Shown: positions 1-7,357 of the stretch, one piece after another
How positions within the stretch are numbered: the stretch's first letter is position 1
How the letters are laid out: the number at the start of each line of letters is the position of its first letter
Source of the DNA: an uncultured Mesorhizobium sp.
GTDB lineage: Bacteria; Pseudomonadota; Alphaproteobacteria; Rhizobiales; Rhizobiaceae
DNA length: 15,170 nucleotides
Direction of reading: 5' to 3'
Assembly: GCA_950071955.1 (NCBI GenBank)
Contig: CATMOC010000023.1
Coordinates: forward strand, 1-15,170
Notes under the pieces: model-generated
The model's database searches: none
What the model was told of the DNA's origin: nothing
What the model saw: only the letters and a program-made list of their open reading frames with translations
Made by a program: the position numbers and the translations under genes

Positions 1-244
1 GGCCGCGGCGGTTGATCAGATGCGGCGGCTGACCGCCGATCTCCTCGCCGCGCAGCCGGATGCTGCCAGCGCTCGGATGGTAGTGCCCGCTGACGAGATG
101 GAAGAGCGTCGACTTGCCGGCTCCGTTGGGTCCAATGATGGCGTGGCGTTCGCCAGTCGGTACGGCGAGATCGACGCCGCGGATGATCTCGATGGAGCCG
201 AAGCTCTTGCGCAGGCCGGACAGTTCGAGCGCGGGCACGGTCAT
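1..244 (-). CDS. livG: LivG-like branched-chain amino acid-type ABC transporter ATP-binding protein (partial, N-terminal 81 codons)
   Basis: This is the cytoplasmic ATPase subunit of the HAAT/Liv-type uptake transporter encoded just upstream. It starts with ATG at 244, overlapping the stop of the LivM-like gene by ATGA (241-244), which suggests translational coupling. The visible protein begins MTVPALELSGLRKSFG and carries a Walker A motif, GPNGAGKST, at about residues 38-46. This is followed by the strand region typical of ABC ATPases (HLVSGHYHPSAGSIRLRG). The Q-loop, signature motif and Walker B lie beyond the left edge, so activity cannot be judged. Liv transporters normally use two ATPases, LivG and LivF. 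This one directly follows LivM, the usual LivG position, but LivF cannot be excluded from 81 residues. Confidence 0.88.
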   Translation of the reverse strand, partial: MTVPALELSGLRKSFGSIEIIRGVDLAVPTGERHAIIGPNGAGKSTLFHLVSGHYHPSAGSIRLRGEEIGGQPPHLINRRG

Positions 245-1536
245 CGGACGTTCCCCCGCGCGGCTTCGACCGCGTCGCCATAGGCCTCCAGCGCCAGCCG
301 GCCCGCCTTGAGGAACAGCCAGAGCCCGACGGCGAGCATCGCCGCGGCGATCAGCCATGGCAGGGGCGAACTGGCATCGAAAGGAACATAGAGGAAGCTC
401 ATTGCCGGCCCTTCCGGCGCGTTGACGGTAAGCTGGTAGGTCATCTCGATCAGCATCGACAGGCCTGCCAGGGCGAGCAGGCCCGGCAGCAGCGCCGTCA
501 GATAGCGGGGCAATACCTTGTGGAGCCGGCCTGACACGAGTACAGGCTGCTGCCTGGCCACGAGGCCCGCGATGCCGTCGGGCACGAACATGACGATGCC
601 TATGAACAGGAGGCCGAAATAGAGCTGCCAGGCGCCGGTGACGTCGCTCAGCATCACCTGCAGATAGGTCACCAGGATGGCGCCGATGATCGGGCCGGCG
701 AAATTGCCGACGCCGCCGATATAGGCCATGAGCACCACGGTGCCCGACTGGGCCGCGCCCATCGCCGAGGACGTCACGATCTCGAAATTCAGGGCCGCCA
801 GCCCTCCGGCAACGCCGGCGAACAGGCCCGCCATCGAGAAAGAGAGGAAGCGCACGGTGGTGGTGTTGTAGCCGATGAAGGAGGCGCGGACGGGATTGTC
901 GCGCACGGCGTTGCAGATGCGCCCGAACGGCGTGCGGGTCAGCGCGTACATCGCCGCCACCGACAGGAAAAGCCACGCGGCAATGAGGAAGTAGACCTGG
1001 ATCTGCGGACCGAAAGAAATGCCGAACATCTGCAGGACCCGCGTGCGATCGACCGAGATGCCCTCCTCGCCGCCGAAGGCGGAGCGCAGGATGAGCGAAC
1101 TCGAAGCCACCAGTTCGCCGATGCCGAGCGTGATCATGGCGAAGGCGGTGCCGGCCCGGCGCGTCGCCACGGCGCCGAAGATGACGCCGAAGAGAAGGCC
1201 TGTGAGACCGCCGATGATCGGGAAGACCTCGAGCGGAAGCGGCGCGCCGGTGACACGCACGATGTTCATGGCATGCGCGGTCAGAAAGCCGCCGAGACCG
1301 AAGAAGACGGCGTGGCCGAAGGAAAGCAGCCCCGTCTGGCCGAGCAGCATGTTGTACGAGAGGGAGAAGATGATCATGATGCCCATCAGGCACATGGTGC
1401 TGATCGCGAGCCCTGAGTTCAGGACATAGGGAAGGGCGACCAGGACGACGGCGAGTGCTATCCATACTCCATAGGTCGCGAGGAAGCTCCTGCGACGGGC
1501 GGACGGCAGCTCACTCGTTGTGTCGGAGGCAATCAC
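241..1536 (-). CDS. livM: LivM-like ABC transporter permease with C-terminal two-helix extension
   Basis: This is an inner-membrane permease of the branched-chain amino acid/HAAT class, 431 aa. The start is GTG at 1536, overlapping the livH stop by GTGA (1533-1536). The core, about residues 20-326, is the normal LivM/BPD_transp_2 fold. It has the segment around residues 62-84 (SYNMLLGQTGLLSFGHAVFFGLG), a cytoplasmic coupling region near GRICNAVRDNPVRASFIGYN, and the end motif MFVPDGIAGLV. LivM proteins usually stop near there. This one continues for about 105 residues with two further hydrophobic segments, about 347-366 (ALLPGLLALAGLSMLIEM) and 391-409 (PLPWLIAAAMLAVGLWLFL), and ends in a charged tail. 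The family is certain. Whether the extension is a subfamily trait or has a function cannot be told from one sequence. The substrate is unknown, since HAAT systems also import aromatic acids, amides and urea. Confidence 0.93.
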   Translation of the reverse strand: MIASDTTSELPSARRRSFLATYGVWIALAVVLVALPYVLNSGLAISTMCLMGIMIIFSLSYNMLLGQTGLLSFGHAVFFGLGGFLTAHAMNIVRVTGAPLPLEVFPIIGGLTGLLFGVIFGAVATRRAGTAFAMITLGIGELVASSSLILRSAFGGEEGISVDRTRVLQMFGISFGPQIQVYFLIAAWLFLSVAAMYALTRTPFGRICNAVRDNPVRASFIGYNTTTVRFLSFSMAGLFAGVAGGLAALNFEIVTSSAMGAAQSGTVVLMAYIGGVGNFAGPIIGAILVTYLQVMLSDVTGAWQLYFGLLFIGIVMFVPDGIAGLVARQQPVLVSGRLHKVLPRYLTALLPGLLALAGLSMLIEMTYQLTVNAPEGPAMSFLYVPFDASSPLPWLIAAAMLAVGLWLFLKAGRLALEAYGDAVEAARGNVR

Positions 1537-2483
1537 GATTCGCGGTTCCCCATCAGTCCGCGCGGCCTGAAGATCAGGATCAGGACCAGCAGCAGGTAAG
1601 GCAGGATGGGCGCGATCTGCGCCACGGTGACCGACCAGATGTCGCTGAACCAGACAGACAGTGTCTCGGCCATCTGCGTGTCACCGAGGATGTCGGCGAG
1701 CGACACGTTGACGGCGACCGCGAAGGTCTGGATCAGCCCGATCAGGAGGGATGCGACGAAAGCGCCCGACAGCGAGCCAAGCCCGCCCACGACGACGATG
1801 ACGAAGAGGATGGGGCCCAGAGCCGCCGCCATGTTCGCCTGCGTGACCAGTGCGGGGCCCGCGATCACGCCGGCCACCGCCGCCAGCCCGGCGCCCACGC
1901 CGAAGACCAGCATGAAGACGCGTCCGACATTGTGGCCGAGCATGCCCACCATGTCGGGATGGCTGAGCGCCGCCTGCACGACGAGGCCGACGCGGGTTCG
2001 CTTCACGATCAGCAGCAGCACGGCGAAGATCGCGATCGAGATCGCCAGCATGAAGATCTTGAAGGCGGGATACTCCGTGGCAAACAGGGTGAAGGCCGGG
2101 AAATCGAGCGCTGGCGGGACCTTGTAGTCGACGGCCAGCTTGCCCCATACCATCTGCACCACCTCCTGTATGATGAAGGTCAGGCCGAAGGTGAACAGCA
2201 GCTCCGCCACATGGCCGTGCCGGTGTACCTGGCGAAGACCGTAGCGTTCGACCGCCATTCCGATGAGGCCGACGAGGACGGGCGCGATGACGAGGCCGGG
2301 AAAGAAGCCCACGTGGCGACTGATCTCGAAGCCGAAGAACGCACCGAGCATGTAGAAGCTGGCATGCGCGAAGTTCAGCACGCCCATCATCGAGAAGATG
2401 ACGGTCAGGCCGCTTGCCATGAGAAAAAGGAGCATCCCGTAGAGGACGCCGTTCAACGTCGAAATGAAGACGATCTCGAGCAT
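1533..2483 (-). CDS. livH: LivH-like ABC transporter permease
   Basis: This is the partner inner-membrane permease, 316 aa, of the usual length for LivH. I chose ATG at 2483 (MLEIVFISTLNGVLYG) because a GGGGG run sits 7 nt upstream and because the family alignment begins here. An open frame continues to 2567, but those extra residues run through a perfect hairpin and look non-coding. Diagnostic stretches are GLTVIFSMMGVLNFAHASFYMLGAF near the N-terminus, LLFTFGLTFIIQEVVQ in the middle, and VVVGGLGSLSGAFVASLLIGL plus IFRPRGLMG at the C-terminus. All are typical of LivH permeases. It sits 100 bp downstream of the binding-protein gene and overlaps livM by 4 bp, so it is in one operon with both. 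Confidence 0.93.
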   Translation of the reverse strand: MLEIVFISTLNGVLYGMLLFLMASGLTVIFSMMGVLNFAHASFYMLGAFFGFEISRHVGFFPGLVIAPVLVGLIGMAVERYGLRQVHRHGHVAELLFTFGLTFIIQEVVQMVWGKLAVDYKVPPALDFPAFTLFATEYPAFKIFMLAISIAIFAVLLLIVKRTRVGLVVQAALSHPDMVGMLGHNVGRVFMLVFGVGAGLAAVAGVIAGPALVTQANMAAALGPILFVIVVVGGLGSLSGAFVASLLIGLIQTFAVAVNVSLADILGDTQMAETLSVWFSDIWSVTVAQIAPILPYLLLVLILIFRPRGLMGNRES

Positions 2484-2538
2484 AAAGCTTCCCCCAGCCG
2501 ACGCCGCTCGCCCCGGATGGGGCGAAGGGCGGAACTCA

Positions 2539-2568
2539 GGTGACGCCGGGGTTGCGCCCGGCGTCACC
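2539..2568 (-). other. Intercistronic hairpin between binding-protein and permease genes
   Basis: A perfect inverted repeat with 12-bp arms (GGTGACGCCGGG at 2539-2550 and its complement at 2557-2568) and a 6-nt loop lies 15 bp after the binding-protein stop and 55 bp before the livH start. No T-tract follows on the transcribed strand, so it is not a standard intrinsic terminator. In binding-protein-dependent ABC operons such stem-loops commonly stabilise the upstream mRNA or attenuate read-through, so that the binding protein is made in excess over the permeases. That role is inferred here; the stem itself is directly visible and too long to be chance. Confidence 0.7.
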
Positions 2569-2583
2569 GTGGCCGTCTTCGGG

Positions 2584-3831
2584 CTATGGGCGTTCCATCT
2601 GGCAGGTGGTGGAAACGATGGTATCGTCCACCGGGATCGTCGCCGCCACTTTCCAGCCCCAGCCGGTCTTCTCTTCCTCGAACGGCTGGTTGGGGCCGAG
2701 CGAGCCGAGACCGGAGATGTACATCGTCTGGAAATACTGGTGGTCGTCGGCGCGCATGAAGCCTTCCTTGCCGTCGATGAAGTCGACGTACTTCATGCCC
2801 TCGAGCTTCGGCACGAACTTGACCGGATCGTCGGAGCCGGCTTCCTCGATGGCCTTGAACACCATGCCCATGGCATTGAACAGGCGCGGATAGTAGATCG
2901 GCGCGTCGGGATATTTCGCCATGTAGGCCTTCACCTCTTCCTGCATGGGCATGTAGTCGAGGTTGTTCACACCTTCGGTGATCTGGAAGACCTTGTCCTC
3001 GAGACCTGCCTGCTTGATGGCGGTCGGCGTGCCTGCGAGACCGGCGTAGAACGTATACCAGTTGATGTCGAGGCCAGCGTCACCGGCCGCCTTGATCAGC
3101 AGCTGCAGGTCGTTGCCCCAGTTGGCGGTGAACACGGAATCCGCGCCCGATGCCCTGATCTTTGCGATGTAGGGCGAGAAGTCGGTCACTTTCTGAAGCG
3201 GCACGAACTCCTTGCCCACGACCTCGATGCTGGACCCTTCGGCGCCGAGCTTGGCGGCTGCGGCCTCGGCCACCGAATGGCCGAACGAATAGTCCTGATT
3301 GATCAGGTAGACCTTCTTGATGGCCTCGTTGGCCTTCATGAAGTTGGTCATGGCCTCGACCTTGATGTTCACATTCGCGTCGAAGGCGAAGTGCCAATAG
3401 CTGCACTTGTCGTTGGTCAGCGACGGGTCGATGGCGGCATGGTTGATGTGGACCACTTCCTTGCCGGGATTGCGCGAGTTGAACTTGGTCACGAAATCCG
3501 ACACCGCGGCGGCGACGGACGAGCCGTTACCCTGGATCACGATCCGCACGCCCTGGTCGACCGCCTTCTGGATCTGTACCAGGCTGACCTGCGGATCGAG
3601 CTTGTTGTCGTAAGGGATGATCTCGACCTGCTTGCCCATTACGCCGCCCTTGGCGTTCACCGCCTCGGCGATGTAATTGAGCTGGTTCATGCCGATCTGG
3701 CCGGCGGCCGCGCCCCCGCCCGAAAGCGGGTCGACGTAGCCGATCTTGAGCGTATCCTGAGCCATCGCCGACAGGGCGGTGGAAGCCAGGACGACGAGCG
3801 CGAACGCGCCCGATCCTACGAATTTCCTCAT
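2584..3831 (-). CDS. livK: LivK-like periplasmic substrate-binding protein (HAAT family, type-1 periplasmic binding fold)
   Basis: This is the periplasmic solute receptor for the Liv-type transporter, 415 aa. I chose ATG at 3831 because GGAGGAG lies just upstream (3837-3843) and because the start opens a clear Sec signal peptide: MRKF, a hydrophobic stretch, then ALSAMA with probable cleavage before Gln25. The mature protein starts DTLKIGYVDPLSGGGAAAG, the usual first strand and ligand loop of Peripla_BP_6. It continues with NAKGGVMGKQVEIIPYDNKLDP, IQGNGSSVAAAVSDF, and a hinge region VYLINQDYSFGHS. At about 415 aa it is longer than classical LivJ/LivK (about 370), as in the HAAT receptor subgroup found beside catabolic genes. 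The ligand is not deducible and need not be an amino acid. The downstream permeases share the operon. Confidence 0.92.
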   Translation of the reverse strand: MRKFVGSGAFALVVLASTALSAMAQDTLKIGYVDPLSGGGAAAGQIGMNQLNYIAEAVNAKGGVMGKQVEIIPYDNKLDPQVSLVQIQKAVDQGVRIVIQGNGSSVAAAVSDFVTKFNSRNPGKEVVHINHAAIDPSLTNDKCSYWHFAFDANVNIKVEAMTNFMKANEAIKKVYLINQDYSFGHSVAEAAAAKLGAEGSSIEVVGKEFVPLQKVTDFSPYIAKIRASGADSVFTANWGNDLQLLIKAAGDAGLDINWYTFYAGLAGTPTAIKQAGLEDKVFQITEGVNNLDYMPMQEEVKAYMAKYPDAPIYYPRLFNAMGMVFKAIEEAGSDDPVKFVPKLEGMKYVDFIDGKEGFMRADDHQYFQTMYISGLGSLGPNQPFEEEKTGWGWKVAATIPVDDTIVSTTCQMERP

Positions 3832-3959
3832 GATGTCTCCTCCGTTGCAACAGAACCGGGACATCCGGTTCCTCGACTGCGACCCGACCCGCAATTGCCG
3901 CGGTTCGCGCCGCCTCCTCCTGTACCGACCGCAGAGGCCGGCTTACCTGTTCCTCAAGT

Positions 3960-3985
3960 CCGGCAGCTTCCTCCGAATCTGCCGG
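3960..3985 (-). terminator. Possible stem-loop after the SDR gene
   Basis: Seven-bp perfect arms (CCGGCAG at 3960-3966 and CTGCCGG at 3979-3985) with a 12-nt loop lie 14 bp after the SDR stop codon. No T-run follows, so a Rho-independent terminator is not shown. It may reduce read-through into the binding-protein gene. The rest of the 168-bp gap (3832-3999) contains the strong ribosome binding site of the binding-protein gene. I see no convincing promoter boxes or small gene in it. Confidence 0.3.
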
Positions 3986-3999
3986 GCCTCCTTCCCCGC

Positions 4000-4920
4000 C
4001 TAGCCGCCGACGGCCTTGACCCGCGGCGCGGCCGGCCCGCTGGCCAGTTCGCGTTCCATCTGGGCAAAGCCGTAGTCCGGCACGATCTCGCCCGTCCGGT
4101 CGCTGATCCGGCCCCAGTTCGCGACGACGCGTTCCGCCGTGCCATTCCCGGTGCCGACATGCATGCCTTGCGTCAGCGTCACGTTGGACCGGGCGAAGTG
4201 GCCCGCACCAGCACAAACGATCGCCCGCGTCGGCGCATCATCGCCGACGAGTGCCAACAGAGCGGGGCTGACGAATTCCGGCGAGAGCCGCTCGAGCGCG
4301 TCCGGCGTCAGCAGCCCGTCGGTCATCGCGGTTGCAGCCGTCGGGGCAAGGCAGTTGACCTTGATGCCGTATTTCTCGCCTTCGAGAGCCAGCGTCTGCA
4401 TCAGGCCGACCAGCGCCATCTTGGCTGCTGCGTAGTTGGCCTGGCCGAAATTGCCGAATAGGCCGGAGGAGGACGTCGTCATCACGACGCGCCCGTGGCG
4501 CTGCTCGCGCATGATGTCCCAGACGGCCTTGGTGCAGATGACGGATCCCATCAGGTGCACGTCGACAACGTCGCGGAACTCGGCGACCGTCATCTTCGCG
4601 AAGCTCCTGTCGCGCAGGATACCGGCATTGTTGACGAGGATGTCGATGCGGCCCCAGACTTCCGTCGCGCGGGCGGCAATTTCGCCGATCCGCTCTTCGT
4701 CCGTCACCGACGCGGCAAAGCCGATCGCCTCGCCTCCGGCTGCGCCGATCTCGGCCGCGACGACCTCGGCCGCGGCGGCGTTCATGTCGTTGACGACGAC
4801 CCTGGCGCCGAGCCCTGCGAGCATGAGAGCGTGGGAACGCCCAAGCCCACCGCCCGCTCCGGTCACGATCGCGACGCGGCCCTGCAGCTTCCTACCGATA
4901 TGGTCGACTTCGTTTTCCAT
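4000..4920 (-). CDS. SDR family oxidoreductase, (3R)-hydroxyacyl-CoA dehydrogenase-like (HSD17B4/MFE-2 type)
   Basis: This is an NAD(P)-dependent short-chain dehydrogenase of 306 aa, longer than the usual 250. The nucleotide-binding motif TGAGGGLG is at residues 20-27, NNAG at 97-100, the catalytic Ser in TTSSSG at about 150-152, and the YxxxK pair is Tyr163 and Lys167. The stretches ILRDRSFAKM and GNFGQANYAAAKMALVGL, and the C-terminal AGAGHFARSN/ERVVANWGRI region, closely resemble the dehydrogenase unit of peroxisomal multifunctional enzyme 2. This points to oxidation of (3R)-hydroxyacyl-CoA, although SDR substrate calls from sequence remain uncertain. ATG at 4920 is preferred; an in-frame GTG at 4929 adds three residues and has no good ribosome binding site. 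The gene lies 105 bp downstream of the TetR gene and 168 bp upstream of the transporter, consistent with a fatty or aromatic acid catabolic role. Confidence 0.85.
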   Translation of the reverse strand: MENEVDHIGRKLQGRVAIVTGAGGGLGRSHALMLAGLGARVVVNDMNAAAAEVVAAEIGAAGGEAIGFAASVTDEERIGEIAARATEVWGRIDILVNNAGILRDRSFAKMTVAEFRDVVDVHLMGSVICTKAVWDIMREQRHGRVVMTTSSSGLFGNFGQANYAAAKMALVGLMQTLALEGEKYGIKVNCLAPTAATAMTDGLLTPDALERLSPEFVSPALLALVGDDAPTRAIVCAGAGHFARSNVTLTQGMHVGTGNGTAERVVANWGRISDRTGEIVPDYGFAQMERELASGPAAPRVKAVGG

Positions 4921-4933
4921 CCTATTCACTCAC

Positions 4934-4948
4934 TAGATAATTAATCTA
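4934..4948. promoter_or_regulatory. AT-rich dyad upstream of the SDR gene, candidate TetR operator
   Basis: The arms TAGAT and ATCTA flank AATTA, 14 bp upstream of the SDR start, in an AT-rich island (about 4931-4955) that stands out from very GC-rich surroundings. Promoter or operator function is inferred from position and base composition. The adjacent TetR-type gene is the natural candidate regulator. The short arms alone could arise by chance. Confidence 0.35.
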
Positions 4949-4998
4949 TTTTTCGCAAGCGATTCTTCTCGCCCAGGTGGTGCCCGCCGAGGCCTACG

Positions 4999-5015
4999 GC
5001 GCGGCCGGACCGCGC
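4999..5015 (-). other. Small GC-rich stem-loop after the TetR gene
   Basis: GCGCGG (4999-5004) and CCGCGC (5010-5015) flank a 5-nt loop, 10 bp past the TetR stop. The run of five T residues lies before the stem in the direction of transcription, so it is not a normal intrinsic terminator for the minus strand. Arms of this kind are common by chance in sequence this GC-rich. Confidence 0.2.
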
Positions 5016-5025
5016 AAAAACTGCT

Positions 5026-5775
5026 TCAGGCCGTAAGCTCCCTACGGCAGATGGCGAGGAACCCTGCCGCCATGAAAGTCGACATGCGCTGCTTCACCGC
5101 CGCGAAATCTTCGGAATGACACAAGCCGCCGGAAAGCTTGTCGATGCGCCCGGTGCGCGCCAGAGTCAGCATCAGCGCGCCGGAGACGAAATGATAGCCC
5201 CAGAAAATGTCCTCCTCGGCGCTGTCGGGCAGGGCCTGCTTCAGGAGGCCGATCAGCCGTAGCACGACCGGATCGAAATGCTCGTCCATCATGGCAGCGC
5301 CCCATTCGGGCGTGTTGGCCACCTGCGAGGCGAGGGCGCCGTAATTCTTCCAGCTCTCGCCGCCTTCGATGTAGAGGTCGAGATCAGTGTCGAGGAAGGC
5401 TCGCAACGCGCCTTCGACCGTTGGCCGGCCGGCGGACGCCTTTTCGTACTCCTCCAGCATGCGCATGCGGCGCTCGCTGGTGACGACGGCGCGGCGGGCG
5501 AACACCTCGTTGAACAGGGCCTTCTTGTCGTCGAAATAGTAGTTGATCAGCGTGTGATGGACGCCGACCTGCTTGGCGACGTCCTTCAGGGTGACGCCAT
5601 AAAGCCCGTGCCGGGAAAAAAGCAGTTCGGCGGCGTCCAGAATCTGCTCGATCATTTCGGCGCGCTGTTCGGCCTTGGTGGAAGCCTTGCGGCGGGATGC
5701 CTTTAGTACGGTCAATTCTGGGCCCTTCCGAATTCCACCGCCTTTTGCCGGCGCGATGGTGCTGCCTGTGGTCAC
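5026..5775 (-). CDS. TetR/AcrR family transcriptional regulator
   Basis: This is a one-component DNA-binding repressor-type protein. The N-terminal TetR_N domain is at about residues 40-88: IEQILDAAELLFSRHGLYGVTLKDVAKQVGVHHTLINYYFDDKKALF, with the recognition helix near VHHTLINYYF. It is followed by a variable ligand-binding domain. Two starts are plausible. GTG at 5775 overlaps the ligase stop by GTGA and gives 249 aa. TTG at 5715 has a good upstream GGAAGGG and gives 229 aa, closer to the family norm. I list the longer, coupled form. The gene lies between the CoA ligase and the SDR genes, so it likely regulates this catabolic unit. Acyl-CoA or free-acid sensing would fit TetR regulators in such clusters but is inferred. 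A candidate operator lies downstream at 4934-4948. Confidence 0.87.
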   Translation of the reverse strand: MTTGSTIAPAKGGGIRKGPELTVLKASRRKASTKAEQRAEMIEQILDAAELLFSRHGLYGVTLKDVAKQVGVHHTLINYYFDDKKALFNEVFARRAVVTSERRMRMLEEYEKASAGRPTVEGALRAFLDTDLDLYIEGGESWKNYGALASQVANTPEWGAAMMDEHFDPVVLRLIGLLKQALPDSAEEDIFWGYHFVSGALMLTLARTGRIDKLSGGLCHSEDFAAVKQRMSTFMAAGFLAICRRELTA

Positions 5776-7352
5776 GCCTGTCCGTATTGCGAGCGCAGAT
5801 GCAGTTTGTCCACCTTGCCGGTCGCGGCGAGCGGCATTTTGGCAAGCCGCACGACCTCTTCCGGGATCCACCAGGAGGCGACGCGCCCGCGCAACGGCTC
5901 CAGCAGTTCGTCGTCGGTGATGTCCTCGCCATGGCGCAGTTCGACCAGAAGGATGGGACGCTCCCCCCATCTGGCATCGGCGCGCCCGACCACCGCCGCG
6001 AGCGAGACCTGCGGCAGCGCCGCGACGATCGCCTCGATCTCGGCGGGATTGATCCACTCGCCGCCTGACTTGATGAGGTCCTTCGACCGCCCGGTTATGA
6101 CGAGGTTTCCCTTCGCGTCGATACGGGCGAGATCGCCCGTGTCGAACCAGCCTTCGGTGTCCGTCGCCTTTTCGGCCTGTCCGAGATAGCGTTCAACCAC
6201 AGACGCTCCGCGCACGCGCAGATGGCCTTCGACGCCGCGCTGCTGCGCGTGGGGACGGCCTTCGGCGTCGGTCAGGAGCAGGTCGATGCCGAGCGCCGGC
6301 CGCCCAGAGACACGCGCGTCGCGATCGGCGAGACCCGGCGGCGCGATGGTGCCCAACGGCGACAGTTCGGTCATGCCCCAACTCGTCTGCACGGTGACGC
6401 CGAGCCGCCGCTCGATGCGCTCCATCAGGGCGGGCGGCATCGGCGACCCGCCGACGACGATCCGCTTCAGTGAGGGAACCTCGCCGCCCGCGGCTTCGAG
6501 GTGTTCGACGAGACCGAGCCACACCGTCGGGACCGCCGAAGCCACCGTAACGCCTTCCGCCACGATCAGCCGCGCCAGGCTTGCACCATCGAGATGGCGG
6601 CCCGGCAGCACCAGCCGCGCGCCGACGGCCGGGGCAGCGAAAGGCATGCCCCAGGCGCTCGCGTGAAACATGGGCACCACCGGAAGGGCGGTGTCTCCCG
6701 CCGTCATCGCCATCACATCGGCCTGCAAGAGCCGCAGCGTATGGAGGTAGGTGGAACGATGCGTGTAGGTCACGCCCTTCGGCTGGCCGGTCGTGCCCGA
6801 GGTGAAGCAGAGCCCACACTCGGTGTTCTCGTCGAAGCCTCCCCAGGCAGCATCCGCCTTGCCATCCGCGATGAGAGGTTCGAGCGGCTGCGCTCCCTCC
6901 TCCCGGCGGCAGCCCTCTCCCTCCTCGTCGATCGTCAGGATGGTCTGCAAGGAAGCCCTGGCGGCGATCTCCCGCGCCAGCGGCAGGAGGTCGGCACTGA
7001 CGATGAGGACCCGCGCGCCCGACTGCCGGAACATCGACGCCGTTACGTCGGCCGTGAGGCGCGGATTGAGCGTATGGCATGACGCCCCCATGCCCATGAT
7101 GGCGTACCAGGCCTCGAGATGAGCCTGGCTGTTCCAGGCAAGAGTCGCGACGCGTTGGCCGGGGGCGACCCCGAGCCCGGCCAGCACGGCGGAGCCCCGC
7201 ATAGCCCGGTCACGCAGCGCGGCATATCCTATCCGCGTGTTCACTCCGTCGGCGTGCGCCGTAACCACCTCCGCATCGGAGTGCCATTTCGCGGCATGAT
7301 CGAGAAACTTGTCGACCGTCAGCGCAAAGGGCTGCATCGCACCGTCGTTCAT
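5772..7352 (-). CDS. AMP-forming acyl-CoA synthetase (fatty/carboxylic acid-CoA ligase)
   Basis: This enzyme activates a carboxylic acid to its CoA thioester through an acyl-adenylate and acts in the cytoplasm; 526 aa. ATG at 7352 (MNDGAMQPFAL) has GGGAG 10 nt upstream and follows the esterase stop by 5 bp. The open frame extends further 5', but that region is antisense-frame sequence inside the esterase gene. ANL-superfamily motifs are present in order: P-loop TSGTTGQPKG (184-193), TSWGMTE (323-329), GWFDTGD (401-407), hinge GRSKDLIKSGGEWI (421-434), and the C-terminal catalytic Lys in ATGKVDK (Lys513). The N-terminal layout and the LNPRLT segment resemble the medium/long-chain AlkK-like and methylmercaptopropionate-ligase (DmdB-like) group. 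Its acyl substrate is unknown; the esterase next door may supply it. Confidence 0.92.
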   Translation of the reverse strand: MNDGAMQPFALTVDKFLDHAAKWHSDAEVVTAHADGVNTRIGYAALRDRAMRGSAVLAGLGVAPGQRVATLAWNSQAHLEAWYAIMGMGASCHTLNPRLTADVTASMFRQSGARVLIVSADLLPLAREIAARASLQTILTIDEEGEGCRREEGAQPLEPLIADGKADAAWGGFDENTECGLCFTSGTTGQPKGVTYTHRSTYLHTLRLLQADVMAMTAGDTALPVVPMFHASAWGMPFAAPAVGARLVLPGRHLDGASLARLIVAEGVTVASAVPTVWLGLVEHLEAAGGEVPSLKRIVVGGSPMPPALMERIERRLGVTVQTSWGMTELSPLGTIAPPGLADRDARVSGRPALGIDLLLTDAEGRPHAQQRGVEGHLRVRGASVVERYLGQAEKATDTEGWFDTGDLARIDAKGNLVITGRSKDLIKSGGEWINPAEIEAIVAALPQVSLAAVVGRADARWGERPILLVELRHGEDITDDELLEPLRGRVASWWIPEEVVRLAKMPLAATGKVDKLHLRSQYGQA

Positions 7353-7357
7353 CGCCG

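Noticed and set aside
3779..4003. Small plus-strand frame in the gap between the SDR and the binding-protein gene
   Set aside because: It starts inside the signal-peptide region of the minus-strand binding-protein gene, shows no conserved pattern, and most of it is untranslated leader of that gene.
2464..4461. Plus-strand open frame of 665 codons opposite livH, the binding protein and the SDR
   Set aside because: It spans several real genes on the other strand and their intergenic regions, and has no domain-like pattern or ribosome binding site.
4999..5020. Hairpin plus AAAAA as an intrinsic terminator
   Set aside because: The tract gives T residues before, not after, the stem for minus-strand transcription. 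For plus-strand transcription it would give A residues after the stem. Neither is a valid terminator.
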